Source: Blattamonas nauphoetae
Taxonomy: Eukaryota; Preaxostyla; Oxymonadida
Reading direction: 5' to 3'
Assembly: GCA_033064195.1 (NCBI GenBank)
Contig: JARBJD010000121.1
Span: 62,001-126,000, forward strand
Length of the DNA: 64,000 nucleotides
A model generated the notes under the pieces. The model was not told the origin of the DNA. It saw nothing but the letters and a program-made list of their open reading frames with translations, and did not search any database. Shown piece by piece: positions 54,201 through 64,000 of this stretch. How positions within the stretch are numbered: the stretch's first letter is position 1; each line of letters begins with the position of its first letter. A program made the position numbers and the translations under genes.

Positions 54201-57200
54201 TGGTCTCGATGTGCACAGCAAGCATGGGAGCTGGATTGTTTGCTTTACACTCAGATTGTTCTTCCAGCACGCTCAGCAAAATGGTTCTGTTCAACTCGAA
54301 GTTCTTCGATTGTGTGGCGACGTACGGAAATGGTGGAGGGTTGCTGGTTGTTCGTTTTGAGGTTGTTATTGAACGATCAAACATCATTCATTGTGCTGCA
54401 GAGTTTGGCCGTGGTGGGGGCTTATTCATCCTGATGGACCGCTCGATCTGTGCCTCCCTCCTTCCTGTCCATCTCAACGCGACCATCATTTCCAAAAACT
54501 CTGCGCTGATGGCCGGTGGTGTCTATCTTCTCGACACTTGCCTCAAAGTCATCAATCCCCACCACATCTACGAAGACAATTCAGTTGGAACGAGAATGGA
54601 TAACTCGGAGGAATTGTTGGACGATTCTATATTCAAAAACACCGCAACGATGGAGTTTACAAGTCAAGGTGTCATCGACATTCAAGATCGGACTTGGAAA
54701 ATCTCGGCGGAGATGTGCACATGTGGTCTCGATGACTCCGAAACTGACGAGTCAAACCAAACATTGACACCAAGTTGGATTCTCAACAAACCTGGCTGGG
54801 TGATGCCGTACATGAGCATCAACCAGTCCTCCGAACGAATTGTGTTGCGCCGAATAGTCATTCCGGTCTCGAAACAAGAAACTGGTGTGATCTACGATTT
54901 CCATGCCGAAGATAAAGTGAAAGAGCTGCATCTGGCGAAGGCAACCATCATTGGATGCGACGACATCGCACCTGTCGAGCCAAGTTCTGCTCGAACAAGA
55001 AATTCCGGCAGAAATGGCAACCCGATCGGGCGTTTTGTGTTGTTCTCGTTGAAATCACTCAACCTTCTCTCCCTCAACGAAGTTGTGGTCTCACAAATAT
55101 CCCACTCTGCTCGTCCGTTTTCCTTTGTCGATGTCCCTGTTTTAACAGAGGACCAACCCATCTCAGTTCTCCCCGAATTCCGTATCCGAAACTGCCACTT
55201 TTCGAATATAGCCTTTCTCTCCGATCCGGTTGCATCACCCCGAGTCTCCAACAAGAACCAAAGCGGAATCCCGGAGTATCTCACAAAGCGTGTCCTGGTC
55301 GAAAATTGCACGCTCATCAACTTATCCATCTTGGGGCAGCCAGTCCTCTCCACTGTGACTGTGAACGCTTCTGAGAAGTATTCGATCATCATGCGAAACT
55401 CGATCTTTAGTGCGTCTTCCTTTTCATGCGCTGATTCGAACCCATCTAGTAATTCTTATAACGGGCCTTATGGTATCTTCAGTTTCTACAAACTTCAAGG
55501 TTCAGAAGATAATTCTGAAGATCGTGAAAGTGTGATTGAGATCACAAACTGCACAACCTTCGACCTCTCATTCAATTCAACACATCCAACAGCCACTTTC
55601 CTGTTCGACGGTCTGCGGTTTGCCATCTCCAACAGTTCGTTCAACATGCTCTCAGCGACGACAACAAACAATTCATACAAAAGCAATGGGATCTCACCAT
55701 TCTTTCCTTCAGTTGTCTCTCTCTCTTGCCCATACGTTTTAATTAGTCATACAACTTTTTCCTACGGTGTTCACCAAGCCGGAGATTCTGTTCAACTTCA
55801 GCTTTCAAACAGCAACCATCAGAACGAAAAAGACCCAAAAGATCCGTTCTCATCTCTCACTGGATCAGATGGATATAGTGTTCTTACTTTTGAAGGAATG
55901 GAAGGATCGGATCAACTTAGCCAGGTTTTCATTGACAGCATCGTTGTGAATACGTCAGAAGCGATAAACAACGGACTCGGTTGTGGCACAACACATGTCT
56001 TCATGCGAAACGTCAAAGCGACCATCGACAACTCCTCTTTCTTTGGAGATCATCCTTTCACACCGACACAGGACTATAATTCCATCGCCGATGAATATGA
56101 AGACGTGGAGCTCTACGATCCCAAATGTCTCTGTTCCGTGGAACTCTCTCCACTCATCCAAACCATCTCCTCAAGTGTTGTCTTCGACGGGGTCACAATC
56201 AACGGAACGGGATCACACGGAGCGATGCTCATTTCAGCCAGCAACATCACTCTTACTCAGGTCAAGTTCGTCGACACCAACCTCACTCGTTCTAATTCAA
56301 ACATGAACAGCGCCTACTCAGAATTCTGCGTGAATGCATACTGCACAGATGAAAGTGTCATCGATTTGAAAAGTATCACAACTGAGTTCACGCTCGCAAC
56401 ACCATCAACTTCAAATCACGACGATCCTCACTCAGAACAAATACGAGAAGAAGCGGATCATCGACAGGAGCATCAATCTGAAGATGTCCACTCACTCGAC
56501 AAACCCCATCCCAAAGATCATCACCCTCCATTTCCACCCGAGATCGATTGGGATAAGAAAATCCTGCTTCTCAGCGAAGTCGATTCGCCCCTCAAATCAG
56601 AAAACACTGTCCCAACGTGGATCCACTCCAGTTCCTGCAAGGTCATAACATCATCGTCCTCATACGCTCAACCATTCTTGCCATATCTGACCAACGTCTC
56701 CATTGCTCCGCTCAAAGACAGACCAGACGCGTTTCTGTTTTTTGCAGCTGGCAATCATATATTCCCGTGCGTTACCACTCTTGTCTTCACAAAACAAAAA
56801 GGGAAAGAAGATCCCAAACCCAACGCAGAGCTCGATAGTGAAGCAACAGGTCCGAAAGTCGAACGGATCAATGCTTCCATCGACAACGTCTTCACCAACT
56901 CCAACAGCAGTCTCCTCGCGTGTATCCTTCAAAACAAGGAGCTGGCCAAGCTTCGCCACGGAAAGTGGAAGGTCACAATTCAATCCACTTCTGGTGCCAG
57001 CAGTGTTGGGAGTCCAGCTGCATATACCGTCGACGTCCCCCACCTGACATTGGGCGTGTCGTTCGGAGTTGTCGGATTCTTCTGTCTTGTGATTGGTGTC
57101 GTCATCTTTTTTGTGTGCTATCGAACCAACCAAGCTCGAAAAGTGAAGAAAGTGTTTCGTGTGGCGCAGAAGGGATATTATTACGATGCAACTAACCCAC

Positions 57201-57517
57201 AAGTCCCGATTCCTCGAGGGAAGGTTGTGGGTCAGAAACGAAAGCCTCGAAAGACCAAACTTCGAATGATTCCAAGCGATATGAAGACAGTACATCATGC
57301 GAAGGGTGGGAGAGCCATTACGATGCCAATTGCTGGGGATCAGTCGCAACAATTTTCTGGGATTGATCTCTTTCCCTCGTTTGGAACTGTGCTCACCAGA
57401 ATTCCGACTTTTCAGCATACACCACAGAGGCCGCAGACACCGGTGGAGGACGTTGAGAACAGTCGTGTTTATGATCGGTTTAGAACTGAAGAAATGGTGA
57501 CCATACAACAGTTTTGA
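51239..57517 (+). CDS. Type I beta-helix surface protein with short basic cytoplasmic tail
   Basis: Exon 1 (51239-51287) encodes a signal peptide (MLFLFFLFHPFLCNDQ). A 120-nt intron (51288-51407, GTATGT...CCGCAG, phase 1) joins exon 2 (51408-57517). The joined product is 2,052 residues, beginning YVYIHSTGSLDEDCGQETHP. This Cys block is the one seen in the other two beta-helix proteins. The ectodomain (about 100-1890) is built of Ser/Thr/Asn-rich right-handed beta-helix rungs such as DSTFENCSSETAGGAISILQ and GGGLLVVRFEVVIERSNIIH. A single membrane span (VSFGVVGFFCLVIGVVIFFV) lies at about 1895-1917. The ~135-residue tail is basic and lacks a kinase-like domain. It could be an adhesin or receptor. 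Without exon 1 the long frame has no ATG at its start, which supports the intron. Confidence 0.85.
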
Positions 57518-57790
57518 TTTTTGATGTGATTTATTCTTTTTCCGGTTTTACATGCACATGACATACTATTTCGGTTATTCCATTCAGCTTATCGAGTTTC
57601 ATATCTTTGAAAACATTGAAACATGATTAATATTCTGTTTGTCGAAAAGAAGACCTCGAAAAGCAAGAGAAGAAAAAACAAGATTTCCTGACCACTTCTG
57701 CTCCAGTTCAATCGCTGTACATCCCTACGTCTCCAGAATCAAGGATTAGGGACTGTTGAAACAGATCTTTCATCGAATGTCCTTCGATAT
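57518..57790. other. Convergent intergenic spacer
   Basis: This 273-bp AT-rich spacer lies between two convergent genes. Nothing is seen apart from poly-A/T runs. Confidence 0.45.
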
Positions 57791-59250
57791 TCAATCTTTC
57801 CTAGCCATGACCGGAACAGCACTGAAGAATGGGCTACTTCTGAAAGAAGTCTGCATATGAAGTGGGATATGTGTGGATGATGGTGTCTGTGTTGTGCTTC
57901 GATGTGTAAGTGCTCTGTTTTCCTTAGCATTCCGTAAATCTCGCTCCACTCCCCTTTCAAGTTGGCCTTGTTCAGAGACACCTTTTTGTTGATCATTTTT
58001 CCCATCCAACCCACTTAACATCTTTGCAACGCTCACTGCATCCTGTGCATGTCGAATTTCCATCTCTGCCAGCCTCTGTTCTGACAAATCTTGGGCCACA
58101 ATTTTCTGTTCCCCTCTTCCTAACTCTATCTCCGTCCGCACATTCCCATCAGGACTCCCACCTCCACTGTACGTTCCTCCGTCTCTACTTAATGGGGCGA
58201 GACGTTGTTTTGTTTGGTTCAGCTTTCTCGGCGACTGGCTGAACTGATCGCCCGGAGAAGAGCCCCTGGCCGTTGAAAACCGTGCATGACCACCCATTCC
58301 CTGACCAAAGATAATGCCTTCTCTTTTAGCGAGTGTTGGCTCATTGTATCGTCCTATCTGAGCAATTCTGGCTTGTTGTTGTTCTCTTCTCTGTCGTTCC
58401 TTTTCTGTTTCAGCCATACTTTGGCTTCGCTGTGGAAGACCCCCAAGACCTGCTCTTTGTTGATAGAAATCGAGTAGATCATTCATTTCACTGTGTGTCA
58501 GCTTTTTCACTGGTTTTTGTGCAATATCTGCCAATTGATCTTGGCGGACTTGTTCAGCGAAAACTGCTGCCTTTTCTTGTAGTCTAGCTTTTTTCTTTTC
58601 GGATTGGGTTGGTCGATGAGAATTAAATGCTGGGCGATCCTCGAGGCTGGTTGCTGAACGTACTTGAGTATATGGATTTGTCTGTTGCTCAGAGGCTTCA
58701 ATAGTCTTTCTTCGTTCATCGTAGGCAGCCATTCGTTCTTTCAGACGTTGAGCTTGTTGATATTCTGGGTTGTTTGGGTTAATTTTGTATCCTCCTTTGA
58801 TAGGTGATAGAGGTTTGACAGGATGCGAGTAGTACTTTGTTGTGGGCTGAGGCTTCTGTGAAGTATTCGAAGACGTTGGAAAAGGGCGATGCTGGATGCC
58901 AGGCTGTTGGAGAGAAAAAGGGGATGAATGAACAGAATAAGGATAGAAAGAAATTAATAAATGGAAATAAGCCGGATTATCTTGCATACTGACTCAACTT
59001 TTTCTCTTTTTTTCTTCGAACGAGCAAGATCTTTCTCGCTCACGATGACAGTGTCCTGATTAATCCATGCACTCAATTCAGGATCAATATCATCGGAGGA
59101 AGTGGTAAGAAAAGATGATAGCAGAGAGTTTGGGGTGTGATAATGAGAGGGCATTGCTAAACATGTTAAATAGATGACCGGAGAGAATGACAGACATTGG
59201 TGTGGTGGAGACTGATCAAAAGGATCTGATGAGTTCATTTGTCGATGCAT
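57791..59250 (-). CDS. Basic coiled-coil protein of unknown function
   Basis: I do not recognise this gene. Exon 1 is 59250-58990 (ATG, MHRQMNSSDPFDQSPPHQC) and ends REKVES. An 86-nt intron (58989-58904, GTATGC...AACAG) in phase 0 joins exon 2 (58903-57791), which begins PGIQHRPFPTSS. The product is 457 residues. It is mostly disordered, Gln/Arg/Ser-rich, with a short helical stretch EYQQAQRLKERMAAYDERRK, a second around SEKKKARLQEKAAVFAEQV, and a third EKERQRREQQQARIAQIG. There is no signal peptide or membrane span. The composition is like that of axonemal or centrosomal linker proteins. That is only a guess. Confidence 0.65.
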
Positions 59251-59414
59251 TGTGGGGAATAGTGAATGTAGTGACTTTTCTGATGTGATAATCGAGGTGG
59301 ATAGAGGAAACGGTTTTCAACCCATAAATTATAGTTTCAGTTCTGTTTCAGAAAAAGAGTCTGGGTAGAGGATAATAAGTTGCATGAGGGAAATAAATAT
59401 AATATAACAGTCTC
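59251..59414. other. Short intergenic gap
   Basis: This AT-rich 164-bp gap lies between two genes on the same strand. It must hold the 3' end of the large right-edge gene and the promoter of the 457-aa gene. Confidence 0.4.
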
Positions 59415-62400
59415 TTACTCGCCTGGGGCCTGTACCTCAACCACATCACATCCATTTTCCTGGCTCACCACCAAGATTGACAGTTTCTGTCCTCCAACGG
59501 ACCCTGATCCATCCTCCATACTCACCGAAGCGTAATCAAACGACCCAGTCAGATCAGTAAATCCATCTTTCAAAAATTTGGGCTCCTGAGTCCCACGTCG
59601 CCCATACACTTTCACATAGCAACTTGGAAGTGGGAGAGAGGTCTCCTTGGCCTTCACGTTCAGACGCCCAACTCGCTCGTACATCGAAATTGAGAGAGTG
59701 TGGTCGAAGAGAGTCGCAGAGCGTGTGAGCCCGCAATAGTCCACACTGAAGATACAGTTTCTGTTGTGGAAGTGGTCAGGCAGTGGGATTTGGACCTCCG
59801 TCTTGAACGCATCTCCTTCGCCTCCCAGCTCACCCCACAACACTATCGATGGTTTCACAATTCCCACTTTCTCTCCGCTGTCTTTGATGAATGGGCGGAG
59901 TGTGAAGAGCATTTCGAGGTCGACTTCGAAACAGGAAACTTTAACTTTGGGTTCGGTTCCGTTTGTTTGTTTGATGAGGAGTGAGAATGATTCGCGCTGA
60001 ACCTCCACGTTGAGTGATGGGGCACGTTTCTGTGATTGGAGCAACATCTTCTGCCTCTTGTCTTCTCTCGCTGCTTCTTCATCAATCAGCACGTCTTTTG
60101 CTTGCGATTGTGGTTCCTCTTCCTTCTTCTCTGGCTCTGGCTGATCTGTTCCATACAATCGATCCACTTCCTCCAGCTGCCTCTTCATCTCGCTGAACAT
60201 GTCTTTCCACCGTCCCACACTGACATTCTGATGCTTCGCAACGATCCTTCTCGATTTGGGCAGGCGTTCCCCATCTTTCCATTTTTCGGGATCACTTTTG
60301 TTGAATTCCAGGAACCCTTCGAGGTAGTCTTTTTGAAGAACCATTTCCAAATCTGGTTCTCCGACCGTTGCCTCAGAGTCGTTGATGGAATCGAACATGT
60401 CGCATGCTTCGTCTAACCGTTCCTGGAGGATGAGATAATACGTCAGGATGATTTTGTCGTCGTTGGTTAAGATTCTGACACTTGGGCATGTCTTCACCTT
60501 CTTCCCACTCTTCTTCTGTTCCTGTTTTTCGATTTCTCTATTCAACCGACCGCCATGTGCTAAGAAGATAAGGATGTTCTTGTATTGAGTCTCCAAGCTC
60601 TGATTCGGGATTGTCTTCTCATTCTTCTGCCAGAACGTTCTTGGATTGATGAGTGGTCGATATTCATACAAATTCACTTTCTGTGCACGAACTGGATCAT
60701 TCGTAAACAACTCCGATTTGAATGGGACATCAAGTGGAACCCAAGACACCTGGTTTTTCGTGATATACTCTCTGATTGCTGAGACTGGTCCGTAATGCCG
60801 CAAAGAATAGCTCCAAACGGCGTTGTTGTACACTCCGCGCTTCACAAGGGCGTCGAGAATCCGTTCAAACGACTTTTTCTCGCCGCATCTCCAACAGACA
60901 TCTTGCAAGTTGACTTCAGATTTGAAAATGTTCTCGTTTTCGAGGAAGTTGATCAACTTGTCTTCGTCATCGCCCTGTGATATGTCCAACCAGCTTTCTG
61001 TTTTCGGAGTCTGATCAGTGTCTGGTTTGATCAACGGTCTTTCCAACACCCTCACAACTTTCTCTTTTTGCCCCTGCTCCTTCCAAGCAAGCCCATTTCC
61101 AACGCCGATCACCTTTCCTTTTCTGCTGACTTGTGCCGGATAATGCGAGAAGATGCCAGCTGACGGGAAGTAGAACGAATAATTAATGAACAACGTGGAA
61201 TGCATTCCAATGTGATGATGCATCGTCTTTGTGTAGAAACGAGAATCGCCTGGCATGGACCCACTGGGAATCTGGACGAGAACCTGCACGTCCATCGAGG
61301 CGCTGGTTGTGTTGGTGATGATTGTCTCGCATTTGTACATTTTTCCTTTCAGAACTGCGTCGTGAGGAACTGACTTTTTCACGGTCTCTCCATCTTCGTT
61401 ACGGCATTCTGAGTCTAGTGGGTCAACCAGGAGTTCTTGCACGACAATTCCCAATCTGCTCGATTGAACTTGTGATTTCGCTTCATCTGCTGTGATTTCG
61501 TTCATTTCTTTGACAAAAGTGAGTCCTGGCACTGCCCCATCAACGACACCTCGTCGATTTCCACCATCGGATCCTTCGTCCATCTGGAAATCAACTCTGA
61601 GCTGTTTGTCGTTGTCCCAACCCACACCGCTCACTCCAATTGCACAGACAGCCTCGGCACAACTGCTATAACAGTCGAGAATGTTGGGAGAGACAAATGG
61701 AACATTGCCCAATCCCTTCTTTCGGCCAGTTGTGTTTCTGTCTTCGCCTTCAGCTGCATCCTCCAACAAGAAAAACGCAAAGTCTTTCCAGAACCTGTTC
61801 CATGGAATCGCTTGCTGAATCTCTGCCTCTCCCTTCCGCTTGTACCATTCGCTTTCCCGATACTCCTTCGTCTTGTCCACCTGAATGAACTTCGCGTCTT
61901 GGACAGGACCAGACAATCGATGAGACACCGCCCCGTGGACCATCATCTTCTTCATTGGGCCGTGTGATAGTGCGACTCCTCTCTTCATCTCATCCATGGC
62001 CATGAATGCGCGTGGGGCAGCTCCGGGTGGTGGAGGAGGTGGAGGAGGTGCAGCAAACGTGGCAGGAGCCTCCATCGGGGGAGGGGGAGGTGCTGGTGGA
62101 GGTGCAGCTCGAGATTTCGTAAAGCGTCCATTTGATGGAATATCTGCTTCTGGTATTTCTTCATCTTCAGCTCTAGCCATTTCTTCCTCTTCTATAGCGA
62201 CTTCGGGTTCGGGTTCGGGTTCTGGGAGACCTTGGCCGGCACGGAGAGCGATGTCAAACACCCTCGCGTCTCTTTCTTTGTCTCGGACGAGCGATGTGAC
62301 TTTGTGATTGATGGTTCGGAGGAATGCCTGAGCGATTGATTGAGCTTCTTGTTTCCGTTCTTCTCGCTTTGATTCGTCTCCACCCAGCTGCAGGATGGTC

Positions 62401-64000
62401 ACGAATGCGTCGACGACAAAGATCTGTTCCAAGGCGTTGAGTCTCTCAAAATGGGATGGATCGATCCAGAATCTGACCTGTTTCTCAGCTCGATCGAGAT
62501 CTATTTTTGATTTTTTCTTCTCTTCCTCACTTTCGCTCTTTCCGCTTTGCTTCCTGAGGAGATATTGTTGCTCTCGGATTCTGCAGAGGATGTACTGATC
62601 AACCACCCGCTTTTCCTTCTTGCTCGACAGTCCAAGCAAGAGCTCCTTCTCAAACAGAGCTGGGAAGTGGAAGAAGAACATAATGTCTGTTTCTGTGCAG
62701 GTCAGTTGGGAATATCGTTTTATTTTTTCGGAATCTGAGAAATCCCCGACTTTTCCAAGTAAATCCTTGAAAAGGGTGAAGGATTGCATTTCTTCCGATG
62801 ATCTCCATCCCCCAACACCAGTCGCAATGCTGCTCAGCAGATGGAAGAGTGCTGAAACCGAGCTGAACACTTCGAACTGTGCAGTCCCCAAATTGTCGAT
62901 TCTGAGCGACGGGACGGCTGACAAGAAATACGGTTTCTGCCCCACTCTCCATTCAGCCAAAGTTTGGTCAGCAGGTTGTGGTTGGATGAGAGCTTGCGGG
63001 ATAATGGCGGACCCAACAGAAATCTCGGAGAAGTGAGATTTGGAGTTGAACGGGTTCATGAGACGCATCTCGAGCAGCTTGAGAGGCGGGTTGATGGGTA
63101 TGACTCCTTCCGTCTCCGTTTTTTCGTGTTCTTTTCTGTCGCGGCGTTCTTTGTCTGTTTCTGAGGGAATCAGATGAACTCGTCGACTGAGTGTTGTGTT
63201 TGTATCGGTCACAACAATCACACAAACGCTATGATCCTTAATCTCATTTCCTTTCACAACAACCAGCTTTGTTTCCTGCTCCGTCTGACCCTCCCCACCA
63301 ACCTTCAAATTCGTCTTAACAACCGGTACAGTTGTCAAATAATCCAACACATTCCGATCTTCTGTCTGTTTGAGAAGATTCTCAACAGTCCGATCGATCT
63401 TCTTTGCACTGCTCGACCAGTTCGAACCGCCTCCATACGCTTGGCTACGACTTGTGAACGCTGCCCCACCTTTCGGAGGGGGGTCCTTCCGTTTTGTGTC
63501 TTCGTTGACAGTTGGGAAGGCGAGGATGGATGGAGCAGGAAGAGTGTTCCCGCATTTGTCCTTCCCCTTTCTGTCAAGAATGTATTGATGTTCACTTCCG
63601 ATCGCTCGGCCGCTTTCATATTGATTGTCTCGTTTCTCCCACGTTCTAACTGTATCACCGTAGACTCCTTGATTGCGTTCGTTGCTGAATTCCAGAAGTC
63701 TGTCGGCGTGGAATACTGGCTCGTACGTCGAACAGAAAGCGTGAACTCTCGTTGATGGAGAGGCATTCACGAGACTCACACTCACATCACCGTTTTCTTC
63801 GACGGTCACTTCTCCAATTCCGACTGATGAGGATCGCACTTCCCCGACTCGTCTTCGCCCAACGACAAGTCTCGCGTTTGGGTTGGCTTCTGAATCGACT
63901 GATTTCTCAATCACTGAGATCTTCGTAGATGTTCCTCGTTTCCATTCAAACAGTTCATAGTCGCCAGGTGGAAGAGTTTTTGGGAGAATGACACACCCAG
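59415..64000 (-). CDS. Large conserved protist protein, C-terminal 1,528 residues (cut by the window edge)
   Basis: The frame is open from the right edge (64000) to TAA at 59415. The apparent first codon at 63914 is GTG and coding continues upstream of it (LPKTLPPGDYELFEWKRGTS), so the N-terminus is outside the window. No introns are needed. Visible parts: a beta-rich region (GIGEVTVEENGDVSVSLVNA), then extended beta domains, a Pro/Ala linker with several polyproline runs at about residues 620-670, a helical region (LILQERLDEACDMFDSIND), and a final beta domain ending YVKVYGRRG...FLKDGFTDLTGSFDYASVS. That last motif is familiar from long uncharacterised proteins of ciliates and other protists, some loosely linked to alpha-2-macroglobulin-like folds (recall only). 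There is no membrane span and no thioester motif in this part. The function is unknown. Confidence 0.75.
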   Translation of the reverse strand, partial: GCVILPKTLPPGDYELFEWKRGTSTKISVIEKSVDSEANPNARLVVGRRRVGEVRSSSVGIGEVTVEENGDVSVSLVNASPSTRVHAFCSTYEPVFHADRLLEFSNERNQGVYGDTVRTWEKRDNQYESGRAIGSEHQYILDRKGKDKCGNTLPAPSILAFPTVNEDTKRKDPPPKGGAAFTSRSQAYGGGSNWSSSAKKIDRTVENLLKQTEDRNVLDYLTTVPVVKTNLKVGGEGQTEQETKLVVVKGNEIKDHSVCVIVVTDTNTTLSRRVHLIPSETDKERRDRKEHEKTETEGVIPINPPLKLLEMRLMNPFNSKSHFSEISVGSAIIPQALIQPQPADQTLAEWRVGQKPYFLSAVPSLRIDNLGTAQFEVFSSVSALFHLLSSIATGVGGWRSSEEMQSFTLFKDLLGKVGDFSDSEKIKRYSQLTCTETDIMFFFHFPALFEKELLLGLSSKKEKRVVDQYILCRIREQQYLLRKQSGKSESEEEKKKSKIDLDRAEKQVRFWIDPSHFERLNALEQIFVVDAFVTILQLGGDESKREERKQEAQSIAQAFLRTINHKVTSLVRDKERDARVFDIALRAGQGLPEPEPEPEVAIEEEEMARAEDEEIPEADIPSNGRFTKSRAAPPPAPPPPPMEAPATFAAPPPPPPPPGAAPRAFMAMDEMKRGVALSHGPMKKMMVHGAVSHRLSGPVQDAKFIQVDKTKEYRESEWYKRKGEAEIQQAIPWNRFWKDFAFFLLEDAAEGEDRNTTGRKKGLGNVPFVSPNILDCYSSCAEAVCAIGVSGVGWDNDKQLRVDFQMDEGSDGGNRRGVVDGAVPGLTFVKEMNEITADEAKSQVQSSRLGIVVQELLVDPLDSECRNEDGETVKKSVPHDAVLKGKMYKCETIITNTTSASMDVQVLVQIPSGSMPGDSRFYTKTMHHHIGMHSTLFINYSFYFPSAGIFSHYPAQVSRKGKVIGVGNGLAWKEQGQKEKVVRVLERPLIKPDTDQTPKTESWLDISQGDDEDKLINFLENENIFKSEVNLQDVCWRCGEKKSFERILDALVKRGVYNNAVWSYSLRHYGPVSAIREYITKNQVSWVPLDVPFKSELFTNDPVRAQKVNLYEYRPLINPRTFWQKNEKTIPNQSLETQYKNILIFLAHGGRLNREIEKQEQKKSGKKVKTCPSVRILTNDDKIILTYYLILQERLDEACDMFDSINDSEATVGEPDLEMVLQKDYLEGFLEFNKSDPEKWKDGERLPKSRRIVAKHQNVSVGRWKDMFSEMKRQLEEVDRLYGTDQPEPEKKEEEPQSQAKDVLIDEEAAREDKRQKMLLQSQKRAPSLNVEVQRESFSLLIKQTNGTEPKVKVSCFEVDLEMLFTLRPFIKDSGEKVGIVKPSIVLWGELGGEGDAFKTEVQIPLPDHFHNRNCIFSVDYCGLTRSATLFDHTLSISMYERVGRLNVKAKETSLPLPSCYVKVYGRRGTQEPKFLKDGFTDLTGSFDYASVSMEDGSGSVGGQKLSILVVSQENGCDVVEVQAPGE

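Overview
The window reads as nuclear DNA of a flagellated protist that uses the standard code and has many very short spliceosomal introns (examples below are 32, 40, 47, 57 and 108 nt, GT...AG). The gene families point to an anaerobic metamonad, most likely an oxymonad or other Preaxostyla such as Blattamonas. They are beta-helix surface proteins with Ig-like repeats and a cytoplasmic pseudokinase, a TmcB-like membrane protein, a coiled-coil/SPRY protein, and helical-repeat proteins. The organism call is inference from family recall; no marker gene is present.

Left end (1-4886): poorly resolved minus-strand exons, a 27-bp GC-rich minisatellite (about 838-1830), a degenerate tRNA-like sequence, and the 3' part of a plus-strand helical-repeat gene.

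4887-12123 is a nested mobile-element complex. The outer element is a Tc1/mariner (DD34E) transposon with an intact 504-aa transposase, 19-bp perfect ends, subterminal palindromic repeats and a TA target duplication. It sits in the last codons of the helical-repeat gene. Its right terminal repeat is split by a second, 5,026-bp element (6935-11960) with about 47-bp inverted repeats and a TCA duplication. That element carries no visible transposase. It holds only wrecked host-type genes: a TmcB-like pseudogene and beta-helix fragments.

12450-29613: a PH-like/polyproline/acidic protein (+), a secreted beta-helix/Ig-like protein lacking its membrane anchor (-), an NPHP4 (nephrocystin-4) homologue (+), one MITE copy, and an ARM-like/coiled-coil/SPRY gene (-).

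29878-42853: an intronless 2,820-aa single-pass surface pseudokinase (+), an ASH/HYDIN-like protein with a mucin-like tail (-), and a REXO4-type exonuclease (-).

42964-64000: an ASPM-like CH/IQ protein with a giant charged coiled coil (+), a second MITE copy of the same family, a 2,052-aa type I beta-helix surface protein (+), a basic coiled-coil protein (-), and the C-terminal 1.5 kaa of a large protist protein cut by the right edge (-). Several genes concern flagella or microtubules (NPHP4, ASH/HYDIN-like, ASPM-like) and three are surface beta-helix proteins. Nothing shows that neighbours are co-regulated.
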